Below, piece after piece: positions 45,331 through 56,021 of a stretch of DNA of 64,000 bases. How positions within the stretch are numbered: position 1 is the first letter of the stretch; each line of letters opens with the position of its first letter. Below the pieces are notes generated by a model. That model had not been told where the DNA came from. It did no database searches and saw nothing but the letters and a program-made list of their open reading frames with translations. A program made the translations under genes and the position numbers. The stretch is from assembly GCF_002088935.1 (NCBI RefSeq), contig NZ_NCSS01000006.1:1892407-1956406 (forward strand), written 5' to 3'. This DNA comes from Henriciella litoralis (lineage in GTDB: Bacteria > Pseudomonadota > Alphaproteobacteria > Caulobacterales > Hyphomonadaceae).

Positions 45331-45723
45331 ATGACCGATTCAACGGATCTTCACGTTGGCAAACGCCTTCGCCGCCGTCGCAGGCTGCTGGGACTGACGC
45401 AACAGGAGTTGGCCAGTCAGGTCGGTGTTCGCTTTCAGCAGATCCAGAAATATGAATGCGGCGCGAACCGTATGACATCTTCCCGTCTGTTTGACCTGTC
45501 ACGCGCCCTCAATGTCTCGGTCCAGTACTTCTTTGACGGCATCGACACAGAAGGCCTGCTGCCAGCCAATGATTCCGAGACGATGGATGGCGACATTCTG
45601 AGCCAGAAAGAGACACTTGAGCTGGTCCGCGCCTATTACAGGCTGGGTGAGCGTCCGCGCCGCCGTCTACTCGAACTCGCCAAATCGCTGGAAGTTGACC
45701 AGACCGGCTCAGGCGCCGCTTGA
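45331..45723 (+). CDS. XRE-family DNA-binding regulator
   Basis: 130 aa from ATG 45331 with AGGAG 8 nt upstream. The Cro/CI helix-turn-helix spans ~8-65 (GKRLRRRRRLLGLTQQELAS, VRFQQIQKYECGANRMTSSR), with a C-terminal helical tail ending LAKSLEV. It is the widespread alphaproteobacterial 130-residue type. Its target is unknown; candidate sRNA B starts about 170 bp upstream on the other strand, so the two may share regulation. Confidence 0.88.
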   Translation: MTDSTDLHVGKRLRRRRRLLGLTQQELASQVGVRFQQIQKYECGANRMTSSRLFDLSRALNVSVQYFFDGIDTEGLLPANDSETMDGDILSQKETLELVRAYYRLGERPRRRLLELAKSLEVDQTGSGAA

Positions 45724-45756
45724 CGCATTGAATGCTCTGGCCCACATCGCTGGACC

Positions 45757-46569
45757 ATGAGCTTACCTGACACCGAAGACAAACTTGTCGATCTTGCCCA
45801 GCGTCTGGCAGATGCTGCCTGGGCGGCTATTTCCCCGCATTTTCGCGCCGGCATCGACGCCGAAAACAAGTCAACCGGCTCTGGCGCCCCTTATGACCCT
45901 GTCACCGCAGCTGACAAAGCCGGCGAAAGGGCGATCCGCGAAATTCTCGCCAATGAGCGCCCGGATGACGGGATCGACGGCGAAGAATATGGCACCTCCG
46001 CCGGCAGTTCAGGCTGGACGTGGCTTCTCGACCCGATTGACGGCACGCGCGCTTTTCTCGCCGGCCTCCCCGTCTGGACGACGCTGATCGCGCTGGTGGA
46101 TCCTGACGGAAATCCGGTGATTGGCCTGATCGATCAACCGGTCCTCGCTGAACGCTATATCGGCACACCGTCGGGCAGTTTCCTGCAGACGCCCGCAGGC
46201 CGCACGCCGCTTAAAGTCTCCTCCTGCGATGATCTTCGTCAGGCGATCATTGCCACAACCGACCCTTTCATCATGACCCCACCTGAGCAGGGCGCCTGGA
46301 CGCATCTGCGTCACACCGCACGCATCACCCGCTACGGCCTCGACGCTTATGCCTATGCGCGGCTGGCCGGCGGCACCATAGATCTCGTCTGTGAGACAGG
46401 CCTTCAGGCACATGATGTGGCGGCACTGGTTCCCGTGGTTCGCGGGGCTGGCGGCATCGCCCGTGACTGGCACGGCAATGAAGCAAAACTCGGCTCGCAG
46501 ATCGTCTGTGCGGCATCGGAGGGGGTTTTCCAGCAGGCGCTCATCTCCCTGCGCCGCTCTGCGCTCTGA
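45757..46569 (+). CDS. hisN: Inositol-phosphatase-family histidinol-phosphatase
   Basis: 270 aa. The Mg2+-binding motifs of the IMP superfamily are present: GEE near residue 75, LLDPIDGTRAFLAG and, near the C-terminus, LQAHDVAALVPVVRGAGG. The TRAF sequence after DGT is the histidinol-phosphatase (HisN) variant rather than inositol phosphatase. Dephosphorylates histidinol phosphate in histidine synthesis. Located between the XRE regulator and glnD. Confidence 0.85.
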   Translation: MSLPDTEDKLVDLAQRLADAAWAAISPHFRAGIDAENKSTGSGAPYDPVTAADKAGERAIREILANERPDDGIDGEEYGTSAGSSGWTWLLDPIDGTRAFLAGLPVWTTLIALVDPDGNPVIGLIDQPVLAERYIGTPSGSFLQTPAGRTPLKVSSCDDLRQAIIATTDPFIMTPPEQGAWTHLRHTARITRYGLDAYAYARLAGGTIDLVCETGLQAHDVAALVPVVRGAGGIARDWHGNEAKLGSQIVCAASEGVFQQALISLRRSAL

Positions 46570-46623
46570 TAGCGCACACCCGATTCTGGTCACAGCCCCC
46601 TATTCCGCGCTACAGTCAGGCCC

Positions 46624-49449
46624 ATGACAGATCCAAGCGATTCCCTCGTACATCGCAAATTGCCAACGCGCGCATGGCCGAGCAGATGGCGCATCTCCAA
46701 CATCGTTGATGGCCGGGCCTTGCGGGTGAAACTGACATCCGCCTTCCTCGATAATCTCGAAGACGAAACCAAAGCGCGCAAACAGGTGCTGGACCATCTA
46801 CACGGCGCCCTCTTCCGCGGCCGGATGATCGCGCAGGAGCGGCTCCAGCAAGGCGCTGGCGGGCTCGACACCGCGCGGCTGCTGTCGGCCGTGATGGATG
46901 AAGTGCTGCACGCGCTCTACGACTATGTCACTGTGCACGTTCACCGCGCGCGCAACCCCACCGAGGGCGAGCGTCTCGCCGTGTTTGCCACGGGCGGCTA
47001 TGGCCGCGGCGTCCTGGCGCCGTCGAGCGACATCGATCTCTTGTTCATCCGCCCCTACAAAGCGTCCGCGCATGCAGAGAGCGTCATCGAGTACATGCTC
47101 TACGCCCTGTGGGATATGGGGCTCAAAGTCGGCCATGCCTTCAGAACCCCTGAAGAGTGCATTCGGCTTTCGCGCGAGGACGTCACCATCAAGACGTCTC
47201 TGCTGGATTCACGCTTCCTGTTTGGCGATGAAGCCTTGTCGGCCGAAACGGCCGAGAAATTCCATAAGGATGTGATCAAGGGCAATGATGCCCAGTTCAT
47301 CGCCGACAAACTGGCTGAACGGGACGCCCGCCACGCCAAACAGGGCAATACGCGCTACGTCGTCGAGCCGAACATCAAGGAGGGCAAAGGGGGGTTGCGA
47401 GACCTGCAGACGCTCTACTGGATCACAAAACACATGAATGACGGAAACACGCTCGAAGACGTGATGAAGTCAGGACCGTTCACGCCACACGAATATAACG
47501 TGTTCATCCGCGCCGCGCGCTTCTTCTGGACCGTGCGCTGTCATCTTCATTATGTCACCGGCCGCGCCGAAGAACGCCTCAGCTTTGACCTGCAGCCGGA
47601 AATTGCCTCGCGCATGGGCTATCGCGACCGCACCGGCCAACTCGGTGTCGAGCGCTTCATGAAGCACTATTTCCTCGTCGCGAAAGATGTCGGCAATCTG
47701 ACCCGTATTCTCGCTGCCAAGCTTGAAGCCGATCAGATGAAGAAGCCGGAAGGCTGGCGCCGCTTCATTCCCACAGGCACGCCCAAACCCCTGCCCCAGG
47801 ACGGGTTTGTGCTGGATGGCGGGCGCGTAAGCGTCGAAAACGAGGCCGTCTTCAAGAAACATCCAGCGAATTTGATCCAGCTCTTCGTGATCGCGGATGA
47901 AGCTGAATACGACATCCATCCCGACGCGCTCACCATGGCGTCGCGAAATTCCCGGCTGATCAATCAGAAAACCCGCCAGAACTCAAAAATGAATGAGCTG
48001 TTCCTGGACCTGCTCGTGAATGGCAAAAATATCGGTCTGGCGCTTCATCGCATGAACGAAGCCGATGTTCTTGGCCGCTTCCTGCCGGAATTTGGCGGCA
48101 TCGTCGCGCAGACCCAGTTCAACATGTATCACCACTACACGGTGGACGAACATACGATCCGCGCCGTCGACTACATTGCCCAGATGGAACGTGAGCCCGG
48201 TGAGGGGTTTGAACTCGCCCATCGTCTGTTCAACAAGATCGACAACAAGCAGGTGCTCTATCTCGCCATGCTGCTGCACGACACGGGCAAGGGCCATGGC
48301 GACCAGCAGATCGAAGGCACCAGAACCTCGACGCAGGCCGGCAAGCGCCTCGGTCTGCCAGAAGCTGAGATTGACCTGATCGCCTGGCTGGTCGGCCATC
48401 ACCTCGAAATGAGTGAGACCGCCCAGAAACGCGATATTGCTGACCCCCGGACCATTGTGCGCTTTGCCGCGATGGTCGGTTCGATGGAGCGTTTGCGTCT
48501 GCTCTACATCCTGACAATCGCCGATATTCGCGCCGTTGGCCCCGGCATCTGGAATGCCTGGAAGGGCCAGCTGCTGGAAGACCTCTATCTCAATACCGAG
48601 GCCACGCTTCGCGGCGGGCGCACGGACGAGACCAGCGTCGCCCGCGAACTGGCCGGGCGCGCCGCATTCAACCAGAATGAACTCGCCACCCGTGTCGGCA
48701 ACATCCCCTCCATGATGACCGAGATGGACCCGGCCTACTGGACAGGCTTCGATATCGACACGCTGGAAAGCCACGCCCGGACGATCGAACAGGAAGAACC
48801 ACCCATCGTCTCAGCCATGGAGCGCGAAGATGGCGGCGGCATATCGCTTCTGGTCGCCGGCCGCGACAGGCTTGGTCTGTTTTCCCGGCTCGCCGGGACG
48901 ATTGCAGCGCAGGGCGCCAATGTCGTCTCCGCACAGGTCTTCACCGCCCCATCCGGCTTTATCGTTGACGTCTTCATCCTGCAGGATGGCAAGGGCGGGG
49001 TCTTCGCCGCAGGTGATGCCGGGCGGCTTCGACGTCTTGAAGAAACCGTCCGCCAGGCGTTCCGCACAGATGAGCCGGTTACCAATATTCCAGCCAAGGC
49101 CTTTCGGCGCGAAGCCGCTTTCAAGGTCATCCCGCAGGTCAAGATCGACGATACGCTGTCATCCGACTACACCGTCATCGATATCGCCGGCCGCGACCGG
49201 CCCGGCCTGCTGCATGATGTGGCCAACCTTCTGGCCGACGAAAATATCTCGATCCATTCGGCCCATGTCGGCAGCTATGGCGAGCGTGTGTTCGATGCCT
49301 TTTATGTCCAGCTTCCCGATAGCTTCACCGATGAGCGCCTGGCGAAGCTGAAAGACCAGCTGCTCGACGTGCTGAAGCGCGAAGAACCCGATGCGCCACG
49401 CACACCTGCACGAAGCCTGAAGCAGGCCAACGCCGCCGACAGTTTCTGA
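46624..49449 (+). CDS. glnD: [Protein-PII] uridylyltransferase/uridylyl-removing enzyme
   Basis: 941 aa. The nucleotidyltransferase motif GGYGRGVLAPSSDIDLLF near residues 121-138 starts the domain. The HD phosphohydrolase domain (LLHDTGKGHGDQQ, ~560) removes uridylyl groups. Two C-terminal ACT domains are near 720-800 (LLVAGRDRLGLFSRLAG) and 838-915 (DIAGRDRPGLLHDVA). Senses glutamine and modifies PII proteins. Starts the conserved glnD-murJ-trpS block. Confidence 0.97.
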   Translation: MTDPSDSLVHRKLPTRAWPSRWRISNIVDGRALRVKLTSAFLDNLEDETKARKQVLDHLHGALFRGRMIAQERLQQGAGGLDTARLLSAVMDEVLHALYDYVTVHVHRARNPTEGERLAVFATGGYGRGVLAPSSDIDLLFIRPYKASAHAESVIEYMLYALWDMGLKVGHAFRTPEECIRLSREDVTIKTSLLDSRFLFGDEALSAETAEKFHKDVIKGNDAQFIADKLAERDARHAKQGNTRYVVEPNIKEGKGGLRDLQTLYWITKHMNDGNTLEDVMKSGPFTPHEYNVFIRAARFFWTVRCHLHYVTGRAEERLSFDLQPEIASRMGYRDRTGQLGVERFMKHYFLVAKDVGNLTRILAAKLEADQMKKPEGWRRFIPTGTPKPLPQDGFVLDGGRVSVENEAVFKKHPANLIQLFVIADEAEYDIHPDALTMASRNSRLINQKTRQNSKMNELFLDLLVNGKNIGLALHRMNEADVLGRFLPEFGGIVAQTQFNMYHHYTVDEHTIRAVDYIAQMEREPGEGFELAHRLFNKIDNKQVLYLAMLLHDTGKGHGDQQIEGTRTSTQAGKRLGLPEAEIDLIAWLVGHHLEMSETAQKRDIADPRTIVRFAAMVGSMERLRLLYILTIADIRAVGPGIWNAWKGQLLEDLYLNTEATLRGGRTDETSVARELAGRAAFNQNELATRVGNIPSMMTEMDPAYWTGFDIDTLESHARTIEQEEPPIVSAMEREDGGGISLLVAGRDRLGLFSRLAGTIAAQGANVVSAQVFTAPSGFIVDVFILQDGKGGVFAAGDAGRLRRLEETVRQAFRTDEPVTNIPAKAFRREAAFKVIPQVKIDDTLSSDYTVIDIAGRDRPGLLHDVANLLADENISIHSAHVGSYGERVFDAFYVQLPDSFTDERLAKLKDQLLDVLKREEPDAPRTPARSLKQANAADSF

Positions 49450-49477
49450 CGCCAGATTTCAGGAAAAACAGAGCTAT

Positions 49478-51031
49478 ATGAGTGTCCTCCGCAATACGCT
49501 GACCCAATCAGGCTGGACGCTCGGCTCGCGCGCGCTGGGATTCCTGCGAGATGCGGTTATCCTCGCCAAGCTCGGGGCCGGACCAGTCGCGGACGCTTTT
49601 ATCACCGCGCTGATGTTCCCCAACCTCTTCCGCCGGGTCTTTGCCGAAGGCGCCTTTGCGCAAGCCTTCGTGCCCTCCTATGCCCGCACGCTGGAAGCCG
49701 AAGGCGAAGAAGCGGCCCGCAAGCTCGCCGAAGAAACCTTGCGAGGTCTGTTGGCAATCACCGTCGCCCTCGTTGTTCTGGCCCAGATTGCCATGCCATG
49801 GATCATGCTGCTCCTGCATGGCGGCTATAGCGATGATCCGGTCCACTTCCCGCTCGCCATCCTGCTGACGCAGATCACCATGCCGTACCTGTCCTTCATG
49901 GCTCTGGCGGCGCTTTTCTCCGGCGTGCTGAATTCAGCCGGGAAATTTGCGATGTCGGCCGCCGCGCCGACCCTGCTCAACCTCTGCCTGCTCATTGCAG
50001 CCTTTGTCGGGTCAGACAATTATGAGGTCGCAAAATCACTTGCCGTCGGCGTCACCGTTGCGGGCGCCCTGCAGGTTGCCCTGCTCTGGTATGGCGTCTC
50101 GCGGCAGAAAGTCCGCCTCCGCCTCGGTATGCCCAAGATCACCCCCGGCGTGAAGCGCGTCGCCGCGCTCGCCATTCCCGGCACGATTGCCGCCTCCGGC
50201 ATGCAGATCAATATCGTCGTCAGCCAGGCCCTCGCCAGTTTCGAAGAAGGCGCAAAATCCTGGCTCTATTCAGCAGACCGGCTTTACCAGCTACCACTCG
50301 GCCTTGTCGGGGTCGCTGTCGGCCTTGCCATCTTGCCCCGCCTCGCCCGCGCCGCCCGCGCCAATGACGGCGTCGACAGCCAGGGTGTCATGGACAATGG
50401 CCTCGGCCTCGCCATGGCGCTGACCATGCCAGCCGCCGCCGCGCTGATGGCCACACCCTTCCTGTTTGTCGAAGGCTTTTTCACACGCGGTGACTTTACA
50501 ACCGAAGACGCGATGCAGACGGCGCGCGCACTCTTTCACTTCGGCTGGGGCGTCCCGGCTTTCGTTCTGATCAAGGTGCTGGCGCCCGGTTTCTTCGCGC
50601 GCGAGGACACCAGAACCCCGATGAATTTCTCGCTGATCTCAGTCGCGATGAACACAATTCTCGGCGCCAGCCTTTTCTTCTTCCTGAAATCGCAAGGCGT
50701 CGCAGGCTTCCCGGGTCTGGCCATCGCGACCAGCACAGCCGCCTGGGTGAATGCCGGACTTCTCTTCTTCACCCTGCAAAAACGCGACTGGTACACGCCC
50801 GGCAAACGGCTCATCCAGCGCGTTGTCAGCGTGCTTCTTGCGTCTGCCGGCCTCGCCGCCCTGCTCATCTATCTCGCAGGGCTCAGCCCTCAGATCGCCG
50901 ATATCACCTTCGATTCAAAGTTCCTCGCCGCCCTCGCCATCGCTGCGGTTGGCGCACTCGCTTACGGCGTTATGGCGGTCGCTTTTGGCGCGATCAGGCT
51001 CAGCGACATAAAGGGGGCTAGGCGCGGCTAG
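49478..51031 (+). CDS. murJ: Lipid II flippase MurJ
   Basis: 517 aa, 14 predicted transmembrane helices. N-terminal [20 protein letters not shown], and the MurJ fingerprint [14 protein letters not shown]. Further in are LINPTL-like sequence and the [11 protein letters not shown] motif of the central cavity. Flips lipid II to the periplasm for peptidoglycan synthesis. Between glnD (28 bp) and trpS (23 bp), the usual alphaproteobacterial order. Confidence 0.97.
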   Translation: MSVLRNTLTQSGWTLGSRALGFLRDAVILAKLGAGPVADAFITALMFPNLFRRVFAEGAFAQAFVPSYARTLEAEGEEAARKLAEETLRGLLAITVALVVLAQIAMPWIMLLLHGGYSDDPVHFPLAILLTQITMPYLSFMALAALFSGVLNSAGKFAMSAAAPTLLNLCLLIAAFVGSDNYEVAKSLAVGVTVAGALQVALLWYGVSRQKVRLRLGMPKITPGVKRVAALAIPGTIAASGMQINIVVSQALASFEEGAKSWLYSADRLYQLPLGLVGVAVGLAILPRLARAARANDGVDSQGVMDNGLGLAMALTMPAAAALMATPFLFVEGFFTRGDFTTEDAMQTARALFHFGWGVPAFVLIKVLAPGFFAREDTRTPMNFSLISVAMNTILGASLFFFLKSQGVAGFPGLAIATSTAAWVNAGLLFFTLQKRDWYTPGKRLIQRVVSVLLASAGLAALLIYLAGLSPQIADITFDSKFLAALAIAAVGALAYGVMAVAFGAIRLSDIKGARRG

Positions 51032-51054
51032 GTCCTTGGGGTATTTGCGGCGCC

Positions 51055-52095
51055 ATGAGCGATACAGATACCCCGACATATGCTGGACCCAAGCGGGTCT
51101 TTTCAGGCATTCAGCCCACCGGCAATCTCCATCTTGGAAATTATCTCGGTGCATTGAAGAAATTCGCGCGCCTGCAAAATGAAGGCTGGGACTGCGTCTA
51201 TGCCGTCGTGGATCTGCACGCCATCACCATGCCGTACGACCCGGCCGCACTTGCGAACCAGACACGCCAGATCGCAGCCGCCATGATGGCGAGCGGCGTT
51301 GATCCTGAAAAATCAGTCCTGTTCGCCCAGTCCTCTGTGCGCGCGCACACAGAACTGACCTGGGTTTTCGATAGCGTCGCCCGCATGGGCTGGCTCGAAA
51401 AGATGATCCAGTTCAAGGAAAAGTCCGGCAAGGATGCTGAACGCGCCTCGGTCGGCCTGTTCAATTATCCGGTCCTGCAGGCCGCGGATATTCTCGTTTA
51501 CAAGGCGACGCATGTGCCCGTGGGCGAGGACCAGAAGCAGCACCTTGAGCTCTCGCGCAACATCGCAGACCGCTTCAACCGCGAATTCAAGGCACCTGAT
51601 TTCTTCCCGCTGCCCGAAGCGCTCATCGAAGGGCCAGGCGCCCGCATCATGAGCCTCAAGGACGGCACCAAGAAAATGTCGAAGTCCGATCCGGCTGAAA
51701 ATTCACGCATCAATCTGATCGACGATGCCGATACGATTTCTCGCAAGATCAAGAAGTCGAAAACCGACACGCTCGGCGATGTGCCATCAGAAGTCGCAGG
51801 TCTCGAAGGGCGCCCGGAAGTCGCGAACCTCGTCGGCATCTATGGCGCACTTGCGGGCATGAGTGACGAGCAGGTTCTGGCCGAATATGGCGGCAAGGGC
51901 TTCGGCGTTTTCAAGCCTGCGCTTGCCGATCTTGCCGTCGATCACCTTGCGCCGATTACCTCGCGCATGCGTGAGCTGATGGATAATCCGGGCGAAATCG
52001 ACAAGGCGCTCCGCGCTGGCGCCGAGCGGGCAGATGCCATCGCCGAACCCATCATGGAAGAGGTGCGTCAGTTGGTCGGCTTCTGGCGTCCCTGA
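51055..52095 (+). CDS. trpS: Tryptophanyl-tRNA synthetase
   Basis: 346 aa class Ic synthetase. HIGH-like motif [11 protein letters not shown] (~22-32) and KMSKS motif KKMSKSDP are both intact. [14 protein letters not shown] is the tRNA-Trp synthetase signature. Charges tRNA-Trp. Last gene of the block; the copper-chaperone lipoprotein follows 47 bp later. Confidence 0.97.
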   Translation: MSDTDTPTYAGPKRVFSGIQPTGNLHLGNYLGALKKFARLQNEGWDCVYAVVDLHAITMPYDPAALANQTRQIAAAMMASGVDPEKSVLFAQSSVRAHTELTWVFDSVARMGWLEKMIQFKEKSGKDAERASVGLFNYPVLQAADILVYKATHVPVGEDQKQHLELSRNIADRFNREFKAPDFFPLPEALIEGPGARIMSLKDGTKKMSKSDPAENSRINLIDDADTISRKIKKSKTDTLGDVPSEVAGLEGRPEVANLVGIYGALAGMSDEQVLAEYGGKGFGVFKPALADLAVDHLAPITSRMRELMDNPGEIDKALRAGAERADAIAEPIMEEVRQLVGFWRP

Positions 52096-52142
52096 TTGCG
52101 TGAGACATGGGAAGCTGGTCACAACCTGAACAAAGGTCCACC

Positions 52143-52598
52143 ATGCTCCGTCTTGTCACAGCCTCCACAATTTCCGCCCTTCTACTGTCGGCCTGCCAGC
52201 CGGCTGAGACCGACAGCACGCCGGTGCTTTCCTACACGGACGCCTTTATCATGCAGCCGGTTGCCGGGCGCGATATGACGGTGGGCGGCATCAATATCAC
52301 ATCTGAAGGCGGCGATGTCCGCCTGACGGGCGTCACCTCAGACGTCGCCGGTACGGTTGAGACACATACGATGTCCATGGAAGGCGGCAGCATGAAGATG
52401 CGCCCGGTGGAGGGCTTTGACATCGCCGATGGCGAAACGCTTGAGCTCAAGCGCGGCGGCAATCACCTGATGCTGTTTGACGTCTCGCCAGACATGACGC
52501 CCGGCGACACGGCCAATCTGACACTCAATTTCGAGACGTCCGACGGCGAAACGCTGACCCTGGAAGCAGAGGCAGACATTCGCGCCCTCGGCGAATAG
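52143..52598 (+). CDS. PCu(A)C-type periplasmic copper chaperone lipoprotein
   Basis: 151 aa from ATG 52143. Lipoprotein signal with LLSAC, Cys18. Copper-site residues fit the H-M-x10-M-x21-H-x-M pattern: His75 and Met77, Met84/Met86, His108 and Met110. Hands Cu(I) to cytochrome oxidase in cooperation with SCO proteins. A SCO gene is 1.3 kb away on the other strand, so both copper-delivery components are in this region. Convergent with PHA depolymerase. Confidence 0.85.
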   Translation: MLRLVTASTISALLLSACQPAETDSTPVLSYTDAFIMQPVAGRDMTVGGINITSEGGDVRLTGVTSDVAGTVETHTMSMEGGSMKMRPVEGFDIADGETLELKRGGNHLMLFDVSPDMTPGDTANLTLNFETSDGETLTLEAEADIRALGE

Positions 52599-52607
52599 GC
52601 AGACCGC

Positions 52608-53837
52608 CTATTTCTTGGTGACGTGCTGCTGGAACTTGATGACCCGCGGCACAATCTGGTCGCGGAACTTCGAGCCGTTGAAGACGCCGTAATGGCCGAC
52701 ACCCGGCTGGACATAGTCTTCCTTGATACCGTCCGGAATGTTCGAGCAGAGGTCATGCGCGGCCTGCGTCTGGCCAATGCCGGAAATATCATCGAGCTCA
52801 CCCTCGACCGTCATCAGGCCGACCGATGTGATCGCTGATGGATCGACGAGCCGCTCATCGCGGTAGCGGTATTCTCCCTTGGCCAGCAAGGCTTTCTGGA
52901 AGATCCGCTCAATCGTCTGGATGTAGAACTCTTCTGTCAGGTCGAGCACGGAGAGATATTCGTCGTAGAACTGCTTGTGCTTTTCGCTGCTGTCCTCATC
53001 ACCTTCGATGAGATGCTCGAAGAACCGTGCCTGCGCATCGACATGACGGTCCCAGTTCATATGCATGAACGAGGTTAGCTGGATAAAGCCGGGATAGACG
53101 CGGCGATAGGCGCCCGGCCATGGCATCGGCACCGTATGGATCATCTTGGAGCGGAACCAGTCGAGGCTGCGCTCTTCAGACAATTTGTTCGGCACAGTCG
53201 GCGAACGGCGCACATCAATCGGTGAGCCCATGAATGTCATCGTGGCTGGCAGGCTGTCAGAGCCGTCCTCAGCCATCATCGAGATCGCCGCCAGGACCGG
53301 AGGGCCAGGCTGACACACAGCAAGAACGTGCACACCCGCGCCAAGCGCCGAGATCATATCCTGAACATGGTCGATATAATCGTCGAGATCAAAGCGGCCA
53401 AACCAGATCGGCGCCATGCGGGCATCGGTCCAGTCGGTAATGTAGACGTCGTGCGTCGGCAGGAAGGCTTCGACCGTTCCGCGCAGCAGCGTCGCATAGT
53501 GGCCAGACAGTGGCGCCGTAATCAACAGCTTCGGCCGGTCAGGGGCAACATTCTCGGTGGCGAAGTGAACCAGCTGGCACCAGGGCGACGCCCAGGCCAC
53601 CTCAGGCTGCACGGCATGCTCCTCGCCGTCGATGACAGTCGACTCAAGCTGCCATTCCGGTTTGCCATAAAAGCGTGTAGCGCGTTCGAAAACCTTGGCC
53701 GCGGCCACGATGGACCTGCCAACTTGCGTCTCTCGTGCTGGATTGACCGGGGAGTTCCAGATCGTGGATGCGGCTTTCGCCTGCAATCTCAGCGGCGCCA
53801 TGGCGGCCCGGTTCATTTCAACAAGTGAGTAAAGCAC
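52608..53837 (-). CDS. phaZ: Intracellular poly(3-hydroxyalkanoate) depolymerase
   Basis: 409 aa from GTG 53837; an ATG 7 codons later is an alternative. Alpha/beta hydrolase of the intracellular depolymerase group in which the nucleophile is Cys: Cys175 in VLAVCQPGPPVL. The conserved DWTDARMAPIW, Asp and His (GVGHYGVFNGSKFR) complete the triad. Breaks down stored PHA granules. Its presence implies a PHA synthase elsewhere in the genome. Confidence 0.93.
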   Translation of the reverse strand: MLYSLVEMNRAAMAPLRLQAKAASTIWNSPVNPARETQVGRSIVAAAKVFERATRFYGKPEWQLESTVIDGEEHAVQPEVAWASPWCQLVHFATENVAPDRPKLLITAPLSGHYATLLRGTVEAFLPTHDVYITDWTDARMAPIWFGRFDLDDYIDHVQDMISALGAGVHVLAVCQPGPPVLAAISMMAEDGSDSLPATMTFMGSPIDVRRSPTVPNKLSEERSLDWFRSKMIHTVPMPWPGAYRRVYPGFIQLTSFMHMNWDRHVDAQARFFEHLIEGDEDSSEKHKQFYDEYLSVLDLTEEFYIQTIERIFQKALLAKGEYRYRDERLVDPSAITSVGLMTVEGELDDISGIGQTQAAHDLCSNIPDGIKEDYVQPGVGHYGVFNGSKFRDQIVPRVIKFQQHVTKK

Positions 53838-53914
53838 GACAGAATTCCTTTATGCTGCGCCGCAACATATGCATGAAATCTCGTCAATGCAATGGCTGGC
53901 ACCCAACCGGCGGC

Positions 53915-54541
53915 CTAGCCAATCAGTTGCGCAAGGCACCGTGACATGTCTTCGGGGTTCGCATTGGTCTCAGCAAAAAACGTTTTAAGTTTCCAGTCCT
54001 TGTCCATCAGATAGATGAGCGAGGTGTGATCCATCGTATAGCCCGCAACGCTATCAGGCGTCTCGACCCTGTTGAACGCGACGATGAACTCGTCTGCAAC
54101 GGCCTTGATCTCTTCCGGTGTGCCGGTCAATCCGACGAGATTGTCAGGAAACGCATTGCTGTTGACGTATTTCGCAAGCGCCTCTGGCGTATCGCGCTCC
54201 GGGTCAACAGTGATCAGAACCGTTTGCGGCGGCTCAACACCATCCGGCAGAAGCCGATAGGCATTATTGATCCCGACCAACGTACCGGGACAGATATCCG
54301 GACAATAGGTAAAGCCGAAATAGACCAGCGTCGGACGGCCCTTGAAGTCTTCCTGCGTCATCCGCTCTCCGGAATCAGCCGTCAGCTCGAACGGGCCTCC
54401 AATTTCGTCATAGGCGCGCGTGGTGCAACTGCCGACAGATCCGCCCGCGACAGCTTTTGAACCGCCCTCGGAGGATTGCTCGCCGCCGCAGGCTGCCAGA
54501 AGCAAAGCCGAGGCGATCAGAATATTGTGGTACATTTTCAT
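53915..54541 (-). CDS. SCO1/SenC-family copper chaperone lipoprotein
   Basis: 208 aa. Lipoprotein signal with LLAAC, Cys18. Thioredoxin fold with the CxxxC motif Cys80-Pro-Asp-Ile-Cys84 in FGFTYCPDICPG and the distal His172 (MDHTSLIY). Assembles CuA of cytochrome c oxidase and may act as a redox switch for RegB. The gene is divergent from regB (80 bp), the same arrangement as senC-regB in Rhodobacter. Confidence 0.93.
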   Translation of the reverse strand: MKMYHNILIASALLLAACGGEQSSEGGSKAVAGGSVGSCTTRAYDEIGGPFELTADSGERMTQEDFKGRPTLVYFGFTYCPDICPGTLVGINNAYRLLPDGVEPPQTVLITVDPERDTPEALAKYVNSNAFPDNLVGLTGTPEEIKAVADEFIVAFNRVETPDSVAGYTMDHTSLIYLMDKDWKLKTFFAETNANPEDMSRCLAQLIG

Positions 54542-54621
54542 TCACAGAGGTATGCGCGCAGCGGCAAATCGCTTCAATAGACCAGATCATCGCACCCGGG
54601 TGCGAAAGTAGCGGGAAAGAC

Positions 54622-56019
54622 ATGGAAGACACCTACGCATCACGTGAAGGCATTGAGCAGGCCCTGTACAGCCTGTTGCCGACCGGCCTTGCCGGCGTCG
54701 ATGCGGCGCGCGGCCATGCCAGGCTGCGAACGCTGGTCGCGCTTCGCTGGCTTGCTGTTATCGGGCAGACGGTCGCCGTGCTCGTTGTTGAATTCGGTTT
54801 CGGGTTTGACCTTCCACTTGCCCTTTGTCTGACCGCCATCGCCGCATCGGCCTGGCTGAATGTCTTCATGTCCTTTGTCACCCGCGATCAGGTTTTGCTG
54901 CGCGGCGGCGAAGCTGCGTTCCAGCTTGCTTTTGATATTATTCAGCTCGCCTTCCTGATTGGCCTGACCGGCGGGCTGTCCAACCCGTTCCTGCTATTCC
55001 TGCTCGCGCCAGTCACAGTTGCCGCTACCAGCCTTCGTCCGCGTTACTCGGCACTGATTGCGCTCCTGGCGACCTCATTGGCGGCGCTGATGCCGGTCCT
55101 GGCCCTCGATCTGCCCTGGCGGGCGGGCGAGTCTTTCAGTCTGCCACCGCTTTTCGAGTGGGGACATTTCGCAGCGCTGACCATTGGCATCCTGTTCTTC
55201 TCTCTCTCCTCGATCCGCCTCAGCGAAGATGAAGCCCGTCTGGTGCGCGCGCTTGATGCAGCCTCGATCGTTATGGCCCGCGAGCAAAAGCTCTCAGCCC
55301 TCGGCGCCATGGCCGCGATGACTGCCCATGAGCTCGGCACGCCGCTCGCGACCATCCATCTGGTCGCCAAGGAGCTGGCAAACGAGTTCGATGAGGAGGA
55401 CATGCGCTACGAGGATGTTCGCCTCATCGCCGAACAGGCCGACCGGTGCCGCGAAATCCTCGGCAAGCTCAGCCGTTCTCGCGAAGCCGAAGACATCGTG
55501 CACGCCAATATGCCGCTCTCCAGCCTGGTCGAAGAAGCCGCCGCGCCTTTCAAGGGGCTCGGCGTGGAGGTTAGCGTAATCTACTCGGCCGGCGAAAACG
55601 GCGAACCGCGCGTCCCAATGATCCGGCGCAGCCCGGAAGTCCTGCACGCCCTCGGCGCCTTCATCGAGAATGCCGTCAGCTTCGCCGAGACGCAGGTACG
55701 TGCAGCGGCCAGCTGGACAGACCACCAGTTCATGGTGACAATCAGCGATGATGGACCGGGCTTTGCGGCGGACGTCATGCCAAAACTGGGTGAGCCCTAT
55801 GTTTCGCATCGCAGCGAGGCACATCTCGGCGGCGGCGACATGGGACTGGGATTCTTCATTGCGAAAACCCTCATTGAGCGTACAGGCGGCAGAATCGCGA
55901 CCCGAAACAGGACACTTCCAAGAAAAGGCGCTATCGTGCAGGCTGTCTGGCCAAGAACAGCACTCGAATCCTTGGAATCAGACCGAAGACAAATAAATAG
56001 TCTTTCAGTGGAGACTTGA
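54622..56019 (+). CDS. regB: RegB/PrrB/ActS-type redox sensor histidine kinase
   Basis: 465 aa from ATG 54622. Six transmembrane helices (~37-200) containing the quinone-sensing motif GGLSNPF (117-123). Phospho-acceptor His236 in MTAHELGTPLATI. The redox-active Cys is conserved: Cys276 lies exactly 40 residues after the His, as Cys265/His225 in R. capsulatus. ATPase lobe with SDDGPGFAADV and GGGDMGLGFFIAK. Balances respiratory genes to oxygen/redox. The regA gene follows with 3-bp spacing. Confidence 0.93.
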   Translation: MEDTYASREGIEQALYSLLPTGLAGVDAARGHARLRTLVALRWLAVIGQTVAVLVVEFGFGFDLPLALCLTAIAASAWLNVFMSFVTRDQVLLRGGEAAFQLAFDIIQLAFLIGLTGGLSNPFLLFLLAPVTVAATSLRPRYSALIALLATSLAALMPVLALDLPWRAGESFSLPPLFEWGHFAALTIGILFFSLSSIRLSEDEARLVRALDAASIVMAREQKLSALGAMAAMTAHELGTPLATIHLVAKELANEFDEEDMRYEDVRLIAEQADRCREILGKLSRSREAEDIVHANMPLSSLVEEAAAPFKGLGVEVSVIYSAGENGEPRVPMIRRSPEVLHALGAFIENAVSFAETQVRAAASWTDHQFMVTISDDGPGFAADVMPKLGEPYVSHRSEAHLGGGDMGLGFFIAKTLIERTGGRIATRNRTLPRKGAIVQAVWPRTALESLESDRRQINSLSVET

Positions 56020-56021
56020 TC